This document shows positions 58,716-64,000 of a stretch of DNA of 64,000 bases, piece after piece. The stretch is from Bacillota bacterium (GTDB lineage: Bacteria > Bacillota > Clostridia > Peptostreptococcales > Anaerovoracaceae): NCBI GenBank assembly GCA_030536355.1, contig JAUNQD010000001.1, forward strand, positions 62,001 to 126,000, read 5' to 3'. Below the pieces are notes generated by a model. It ran no database searches. It was not told the DNA's origin and worked only from the letters and a program-made list of their open reading frames with translations. Each line of letters begins with the position of its first letter. Position 1 is the stretch's first letter. The translations under genes and the position numbers were made by a program.

Positions 58716-61430
58716 TTATGCCTCCTTTCCTGCGTCTAAACGCTGACCTTCAGCTGCCGGCACCATTTCTATGGCATTGGCCGGACATAATTTAGCACAT
58801 ATGCCGCATCCCATACACATGTCTTTTATCGGCTTATGATACCCGCAATTCATACATCTGCTTGCTTCTATCAGACTCTGTTCATCGGTGAACGGTTCCG
58901 TGCCGTTTTCAAGGCCTTTGATCACCTCAGGTTTTCTTCCTTCGATGACCTCGTAATCTGTAGGCATCGGAGCAGTATCATCGCTTCCCAAGCTGATATA
59001 ATCATTCTTTACGGCCAGAAAATTATCTACAGCTGCAGCCCCTGCACGCCCCGCATCTGCTGAACTCATATCAATATCGCCTATTGCAAATACACCTTTG
59101 ATGTTTGTCGCCAGCTTATGATCGACTGCCATATACCCCGACTCATCCATATCGAGTTTCAGATTCCTTATGGCTATGGTCTCGGTATCAGGTCCGCCGC
59201 CGCCAATGATCAAGCTGTCACACGGTACGCTTATGGTATGACCTTTATCTATCACTCTGCACACAGCGTTATATGCCTTGCCGTCTTTAGCTTCTACGCT
59301 TACGACTTCTACACCTGTTACCAGATTCACGCCTTCACCTATGGCAGCATCCACCGCGCCTGTTTTATTCTGAAGGCTTCCTCTGCTATACGGTGCAAGG
59401 ACTGTTGTTTCGACCCCTTCGCCCACCAAGTTTCTCGCCAGATCAAAGGTCATTTCGTCTCCGCCGCAAACCAAGATCCTTTCTCCCAGGAATTCCATCT
59501 TCTCATTGGCTGTAAGCTTTCCCATGATCTCCGCCATATCATATACGCCTGCATAGCCGGCTCCATCTATCTTATATTTTTTACCGCCATGATCGCCTAT
59601 AGCGAAAAGTGCAGCATCGTATCCTGCTTTCATTAGCTGATTTATGCTTGGCCTTATTCCTCCCGAGGCATTGCATACCACTTCTATGCCGCAGGCTTCT
59701 ATCTTATCAAGTTCATGCTTCAGGACAGTTTTATCTATTCTCTTCTCAGTGGCAAGCCATCTATAGCTTCCGCCAAGTTCCGGTTCTTTTTCGAAGATCG
59801 TAGGCTTGTATCCCTTTCTTGCCAGGCTTATGGCTGCAGTGATACCTGCGATCCCTCCGCCTATGACAGCCACCTTATAAGCATCCCCATCGAATATGAA
59901 TCTTGGCATATCTTCCTCTATGCCTGCCGCCCTGAGGACTGCCAATATATCTTCTGCCAGTTCTTTTTCTTGATAAACGACTTCCTGAGCATCTTCATCG
60001 ACAAACGGATCTTCTTCATCGATCACCGGCACGATGATTTTCTCTTCGTATTGCGGTTTGATATATCTGCTGTGTTCAGGATATATCGCAAGTGCATCCG
60101 GTGCATCATATATCATATGCTCTCGTGAAATATCAGCACTACCGCTGACAGCTCTATGTATCTGCGTTGCTGCTTCCATTCCCGCCGCGACGGCTTCTAC
60201 AACAGAGCTCGTCTCTCCCGTAGCATCACCACACGCAAATATCATTTCTTTATTGGTTTTATATTCATCATTGATCTTGACTTTTCCGTCAGGATAAGTT
60301 TCGGCGTTACAGATATCTTCTACGATGCTCCTCTGGCCCGCCGCGAATATAACAGTATCGCAGAAGTAATTCAGCTCGCTGCCTTTTTTAAGTGTGACCG
60401 CCTTTACCTTGCCGTCTTCTGCTATTATTTCTTCAAGGGAAGTTTCGGTTCTGAAATCTATTCTTTCGTCTTCCAGCACCTGCACCATGTCATCTGCCAT
60501 AGCCAGCTCATCTTCAGCTTCAGCAGCCACCATGACGATGTCCTTATCCATGCGCACAAGTACCCTTGCCAGATCTGCAGCAAACCCATCACCGCCCACG
60601 ATGACGATCTTATCACCTATCTCAACACCTTCGTCAAAACCGCCTGTTATCTGACGCATCACGGTAACGCCCTCATATACTCCGTCTGCATCTCCGCCTC
60701 TGACCTCAGGCATTATGCCATAGGAGTCACCGACAGCTATCAAACATGCCCTGTATCCTTCTTGCCACAGCTCATCGAGGCTGTGACCTTTTCCTATATG
60801 CCAGCCGCATCTTACATCTATCCAGGCAGAAACGATACGATCGATCTCATGGCGCATCATGTCCTTATCAAACCTGAAGGCAGGGATACCCCAGTTCATC
60901 GCCCCACCAAGTGTTTTATCTTTCTCAAAGACAGTTACATTGTATCCGATCTTTCCAAGTCTGTATGCCGCTGCAAGCCCTGCAGGTCCGCCGCCTATGA
61001 CCGCGATCTTCTCATTATACTTTTTTGGATATCTGATCGGCATAGAAGCTTCTTCCGACAGGACATATCTTTCAAGCGCCCTCATGTTGAGCGGCTCATC
61101 GCCAAATACCGATCGCTTACAAGTTTCCTTGCAAAACTCATCACACACGGTCGCGCATATCCCCGGCATCGGATTCTTTTCACGGATATATTCAGCCGCT
61201 TTCTTAAGTTCACCTTTGCTGATCAAAGCCGCCACCGTCTGGGGCACGATTCCCAGTGGACATCCCTTGGAGCATGCCATCTTGACAGATTTCTCCATGC
61301 AAAAAGCAGTTCTCTGATATTCATCCACAGCACCCGTAGGACATATTTCTCGGCACTGTCCGCAATTGATGCAAAGCTCCCTGTCTATAACGGCTTCCGC
61401 CCTCTTATCTATCGTTACATTGAATTTCAT
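58716..61430 (-). CDS. tandem GltD-like flavoprotein with terminal ferredoxin modules
   Basis: A 904-residue protein. An N-terminal ferredoxin motif, C20-x2-C23-x2-C26-x3-C30, is followed by a GltD-type iron-sulfur domain (CSKGCPLGIVP, GICATVCDEFCKETCKR). Two complete GltD-like FAD/NAD domains follow: VIGGGPAGLAAAYRLGKIGYNVTVFEK near 143 and VIGGGIAGITAAISLARKGYKPTIFEK near 525. A ferredoxin motif, CMGCGICAKLCP, closes the chain near 870-881. The usual family has one such unit, so this is a duplicated and fused form. It probably transfers electrons between NAD(P)H and ferredoxin with its neighbour (57601). Possible substrates are unknown. Confidence 0.9.
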   Translation of the reverse strand: MKFNVTIDKRAEAVIDRELCINCGQCREICPTGAVDEYQRTAFCMEKSVKMACSKGCPLGIVPQTVAALISKGELKKAAEYIREKNPMPGICATVCDEFCKETCKRSVFGDEPLNMRALERYVLSEEASMPIRYPKKYNEKIAVIGGGPAGLAAAYRLGKIGYNVTVFEKDKTLGGAMNWGIPAFRFDKDMMRHEIDRIVSAWIDVRCGWHIGKGHSLDELWQEGYRACLIAVGDSYGIMPEVRGGDADGVYEGVTVMRQITGGFDEGVEIGDKIVIVGGDGFAADLARVLVRMDKDIVMVAAEAEDELAMADDMVQVLEDERIDFRTETSLEEIIAEDGKVKAVTLKKGSELNYFCDTVIFAAGQRSIVEDICNAETYPDGKVKINDEYKTNKEMIFACGDATGETSSVVEAVAAGMEAATQIHRAVSGSADISREHMIYDAPDALAIYPEHSRYIKPQYEEKIIVPVIDEEDPFVDEDAQEVVYQEKELAEDILAVLRAAGIEEDMPRFIFDGDAYKVAVIGGGIAGITAAISLARKGYKPTIFEKEPELGGSYRWLATEKRIDKTVLKHELDKIEACGIEVVCNASGGIRPSINQLMKAGYDAALFAIGDHGGKKYKIDGAGYAGVYDMAEIMGKLTANEKMEFLGERILVCGGDEMTFDLARNLVGEGVETTVLAPYSRGSLQNKTGAVDAAIGEGVNLVTGVEVVSVEAKDGKAYNAVCRVIDKGHTISVPCDSLIIGGGGPDTETIAIRNLKLDMDESGYMAVDHKLATNIKGVFAIGDIDMSSADAGRAGAAAVDNFLAVKNDYISLGSDDTAPMPTDYEVIEGRKPEVIKGLENGTEPFTDEQSLIEASRCMNCGYHKPIKDMCMGCGICAKLCPANAIEMVPAAEGQRLDAGKEA

Positions 61431-61457
61431 CTTTTCCTCCTGTCTGCCCTTTGCATC

Positions 61458-61826
61458 TTAGAAAATCTCAAGAGCCGACAACTCTTCGCTGAGCTCTTGA
61501 CACATTTCCTCCGGAAGCACGCTTTTTACCATTGCTGCCGCATCTTTAGATGTCAAGGTTTGGAGTTTTTCCCCTTCGATCCACTTCTTGCAAAGCCTCA
61601 GGAATCCGAGATCCCTAAGTCCATTCCATTCAAAGTGCACGTTTCTCATAGCCATAACGAATACCAGCTCCGCTGTGCCTTCCCATTTGATTTCTTCTTT
61701 AAGGAAGTGCATTTCCGGGCTGTTTTCGTAATCTGTACTGAATTCTTCAAGGACTTTCTCCAGCTGCTTTTCTATCGCTTTGAGATGCTTGTTGCCGCGT
61801 CTGCCTTCAAATAAGCCTTGTTCCAT
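61458..61826 (-). CDS. hypothetical 122-residue protein
   Basis: A soluble, mostly helical acidic protein with no Cys-rich motif and no membrane segment. It opens MEQGLFEGRRGNKHLKAIEKQLEK (charged helix) and contains IKWEGTAELVFVMAMRNVHFEWNG and LRDLGFLRLCKKWIEGEK. ATG follows AAGGAG. It sits between the cysteine-desulfurase-like gene (62 nt upstream) and the double-GltD gene (27 nt downstream), so it is likely co-transcribed with the flavoprotein. No family is recognised. Confidence 0.6.
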   Translation of the reverse strand: MEQGLFEGRRGNKHLKAIEKQLEKVLEEFSTDYENSPEMHFLKEEIKWEGTAELVFVMAMRNVHFEWNGLRDLGFLRLCKKWIEGEKLQTLTSKDAAAMVKSVLPEEMCQELSEELSALEIF

Positions 61827-61888
61827 AATGTTTTCTCCTTATGTTCAGATTTCATCATATATTCAATTATATCCTTTTATAAAAGCCA

Positions 61889-63049
61889 TTACAATATTTT
61901 CCTTTTACCTCTTTCTTTAACTATTTCTCCGACAGCCTCTATAACAGCGTTTATATCTCTTTCTGTATTGTAAAATCCGGGACTTATCCTGACGCAGCCC
62001 ATTTGCCGTGTTCCTATGGTCTCATGGGCTCTTGGAGCACAGTGCAGCCCCGCCCTTACGGCAATACCGTATCTGTCGTTGAGTTCTCTCGCCACATCTT
62101 CACAGTCCATGCCATCAATATTCATCGCTACCACCGCCGTTTTCTCATGAGTGTCTGCCGTTCCATACAGGGTAACACCCTCTATTTCAGACAGTCCCTT
62201 CTGGAGTTTCTCCGTCAGCTTCCGTTCATGTTCTTCTATGACTTCTATCCCTATCTTATTTATGTATCTTACCGCTGCGCCCAGCGCGATTATTCCCGGC
62301 GCATTCACCGTCCCGGCCTCAAATCCCTCCGGGAGGTCCTCCGGCTGTTCCTCTTCGCTCGATCGGCTCCCTGTACCGCCCGCAAGAAGCGGCGCGCTTT
62401 GCACTCCGGATCTTATGTAAAGGATCCCGGTTCCCTGCGGTCCGAGAAGGCCTTTGTGCCCCGGAGCTGCCAGGATATCGATATGCTTTTCTTCCACGTC
62501 CAGGTCCATGTGCCCTGCCCCCTGGGCTCCATCTACCATGAAAATGATACCACGCCTTAATGCGGTCCTTCCGATTTCTTCAAGGGGCATCTTGGTTCCT
62601 GTAACATTGGATGCTGCCGTGATCACTATCATCCTTGTATTTCTTCTGATCGCCGTCTTGATATTGTCAGGATCCATCGATCCGTCGCGGGCGCAACTGA
62701 CAAATGTTGTAGAGACGCCCTTTTTTCTCAGTTCCATCAACGGCCTTACCACGGAATTGTGTTCCATGGAGGATGTGATCACATGGTCGCCTTCCTTGAG
62801 GATACCTTTCAGCGCGATATTGATGGACTCGGTGCAGTTTTTAGTAAAAATCAGTCTGGAAGCATCTTTGATATTGAATAACCTTGCCACCGCCAGCCTC
62901 GCTTTATATATTTCCTGAGCAGTCCTAGCCGCCATGAAGTGTCCGGACCTGCCCGGGTTGGCGCAGTAATTGGCCATCACATCTATCATTGTCTCTATGA
63001 CTTCTTGTGGTTTCGGATAGGACGTGGCTCCGTTGTCCATATAGATCAT
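61889..63049 (-). CDS. class V aminotransferase, cysteine desulfurase family
   Basis: A 386-residue PLP enzyme. I start at the second ATG (63047-63049), 8 nt after GGAGGT; the first is only 2 nt from it. Family features: MDNGATSYPKPQEV, TSSMEHNSVVRPL, the internal-aldimine Lys in APGHKGLLGPQGTGIL near 205, and RAGLHCAPRAHETIG (active-site Cys in the LHCAP motif). It belongs to the CsdB/SufS-like branch that takes sulfur from cysteine or selenium from selenocysteine. No isc or suf genes are nearby, so the acceptor is unknown. Confidence 0.9.
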   Translation of the reverse strand: MIYMDNGATSYPKPQEVIETMIDVMANYCANPGRSGHFMAARTAQEIYKARLAVARLFNIKDASRLIFTKNCTESINIALKGILKEGDHVITSSMEHNSVVRPLMELRKKGVSTTFVSCARDGSMDPDNIKTAIRRNTRMIVITAASNVTGTKMPLEEIGRTALRRGIIFMVDGAQGAGHMDLDVEEKHIDILAAPGHKGLLGPQGTGILYIRSGVQSAPLLAGGTGSRSSEEEQPEDLPEGFEAGTVNAPGIIALGAAVRYINKIGIEVIEEHERKLTEKLQKGLSEIEGVTLYGTADTHEKTAVVAMNIDGMDCEDVARELNDRYGIAVRAGLHCAPRAHETIGTRQMGCVRISPGFYNTERDINAVIEAVGEIVKERGKRKIL

Positions 63050-63081
63050 ATTCATACCTCCGCAACGCTGTTTTTTAGTAT

Positions 63082-63119
63082 AAAAAATATAGGTATCAGC
63101 TTCGGTCCGATACCTATAT
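63082..63119 (-). terminator. terminator of the DUF362 gene
   Basis: ATATAGGTATC (63087-63097) and GATACCTATAT (63109-63119) with an 11-nt loop; on the minus strand the T-run (A-run 63082-63087) follows. Confidence 0.88.
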
Positions 63120-63166
63120 ATCTTATGCTCTTATTGATTCATTTGTTACTCAGTTATGAATTGCTA

Positions 63167-64000
63167 TCATGTTCTCCATTTCCTGTCAGCGATCCTGGCA
63201 AGCAGTGATTTTTTCACTGTGATCGCATTTTCAGGACACATTTCCTGACAGCAGTAACATTTGATACACTTGTCATAGTCGTATGTGGCTGTGCCTCTGC
63301 CCTTTCCGGTGCCTGCCTGTTTCCCACCGTGTTTCTTGATATGTATAGCCTTTCCTTCAACAGGGCAGCTGTTTACGCAAATACCGCATCCGATGCATTT
63401 GTTTTCTTTTACCACAGGTTTTTTCTGCAGGAACGGCACCAGGAATCTGACTGCCTGGAGCTTACCTTTGTACTCTTTACCGCGCTGTACGTTGAACTCT
63501 TTATCGCCGTATTTCTCTGCGGCCTGTTCAGGTGTCATCTCGCCATCTTCTGTAACTACGATCATATTCTCATATGTTCCTACGCCTTGCTCCATGGCAG
63601 CCACATTGGTCGGCACCAATTCAGGTTTCAGATCCACCAGGTGACAGAACAGACCGTCGATGGCAACGGGATCTGTAGATGCCAAAATCATGTTCATCGG
63701 CTTCGGGTTGCCGTTTTGAGGGCCGTTTCCTTCCATGGCCACGATACCGTCCATAACATGAAGCTTAGGTTTTACCACGTTGTTCAGGTCTGCCAGCATG
63801 CCGGCGAAATTTTCCACTGCAGAAAACTTGGCGTGAGACGATGCTTTATTGATGCCGTAAACACACCCAAAAGTATTCTTCACGGCACCTGTAACTCTCA
63901 CCAGCTGATGAGTCTTCATCTTACATACATTTATGACAGCATCTGCATCCATTATTTCCCGGCAAATGATGAACTTGTCAGCCACCTTCGCTTCAGGATA
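63167..64000 (-). CDS. DUF362 domain protein with two ferredoxin motifs (5' part outside the window)
   Basis: The frame is open to position 64000 (it continues YPEAK upstream of the internal GTG at 63983), so the true start lies outside the window; 278 residues are visible. VINVCKMKTHQLVRVTGAVKNTFG and DPVAIDGLFCHLV are DUF362 (COG2006) features. The C-terminal part has CIGCGICVNSCPVEGKAIHI and CIKCYCCQEMCPENAI, two [4Fe-4S] motifs. The family is unassigned in function but is common in anaerobes. It is followed by a strong terminator. Confidence 0.88.
   Translation of the reverse strand, partial: YPEAKVADKFIICREIMDADAVINVCKMKTHQLVRVTGAVKNTFGCVYGINKASSHAKFSAVENFAGMLADLNNVVKPKLHVMDGIVAMEGNGPQNGNPKPMNMILASTDPVAIDGLFCHLVDLKPELVPTNVAAMEQGVGTYENMIVVTEDGEMTPEQAAEKYGDKEFNVQRGKEYKGKLQAVRFLVPFLQKKPVVKENKCIGCGICVNSCPVEGKAIHIKKHGGKQAGTGKGRGTATYDYDKCIKCYCCQEMCPENAITVKKSLLARIADRKWRT

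Noticed and set aside
53783..61458. 15-bp identical string CTGCCCTTTGCATCT at 53783-53797 and 61444-61458
   Set aside because: A few 15-base matches are expected by chance in 64 kb; no shared flanks or structure.

Overview
The window looks like chromosomal DNA of a moderately low-GC, strictly anaerobic, amino-acid-fermenting Firmicute of class Clostridia. The evidence is a complete oxidative ornithine-degradation cluster (ord, ortA, ortB, oraS, oraE, glmL-like), an electron-bifurcating [FeFe]-hydrogenase HydABC-type operon, many Na+-coupled transporters, clostridial-type ribosome-binding sites (AGGAGG), TTG/GTG starts and a widespread Firmicute palindromic repeat. An Anaerovoracaceae/Family XIII-like fermenter is a guess from gene content only. 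No phage, integrase or CRISPR array was seen.

Layout. 1-6542: 5' end of a glutamine synthetase, then a three-gene envelope operon (small membrane protein, zinc-ribbon/coiled-coil membrane protein, UPF0182 protein) with a clear promoter. 6553-7607: a 46-aa Asn-rich protein, tRNA-Lys(CTT), a palindromic repeat that carries copies of the tRNA 3' end, and a 56-aa Cys-containing ORF with its own promoter. 7618-11057: hypA-like, a Cys-rich ferredoxin-like protein, hypB and tauE, divergent from a TetR regulator. 11067-20401: an asparagine-synthetase-like protein without the glutaminase nucleophile, a Tdi1-immunity-like/DUF2628 membrane protein, PutP, a TetR regulator, a ureohydrolase, an NhaC antiporter and an NSS transporter. 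20402-25012: a long AT-rich spacer with two Rex-like sites, then hydC-hydB-hydA.

25114-36796: a DUF6506-like protein, an FHA-FtsW fusion with a class B PBP, a DUF3048 protein, a TSCPD protein, a CDF exporter, and a moaA-moaC-mogA-yibE/F-nfo operon, divergent from a GIY-YIG protein. 36875-43231: two ABC exporter half-transporters divergent from birA-bioY-GH3, with a BirA-box-like palindrome in between. 43430-44642: a CaCA antiporter under a yybP-ykoY (Mn2+) riboswitch. 44671-53735: the ornithine cluster and its sigma-54 activator. 53874-64000: an ArsR regulator, a purple-acid-phosphatase-like protein, RNase H, WalJ, RlmH, a double-GltD flavoprotein operon, a cysteine-desulfurase-family protein and a DUF362 ferredoxin protein.

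How the parts work together. Ornithine is taken through OraSE and Ord to 2-amino-4-oxopentanoate, and OrtAB thiolysis gives alanine plus acetyl-CoA. The NAD(P)H formed can be re-oxidised with ferredoxin by HydABC to release H2, and the putative Rex sites would tie that operon to the NADH/NAD+ ratio. The ornithine operon carries a textbook sigma-54 promoter. About 140 bp upstream lies a palindrome that is both the activator gene's terminator and a near-identical copy (22 of 24 bases) of a palindrome overlapping the activator's own -35 box. This suggests a compact activation and autorepression circuit and is the most interesting regulatory structure in the window.
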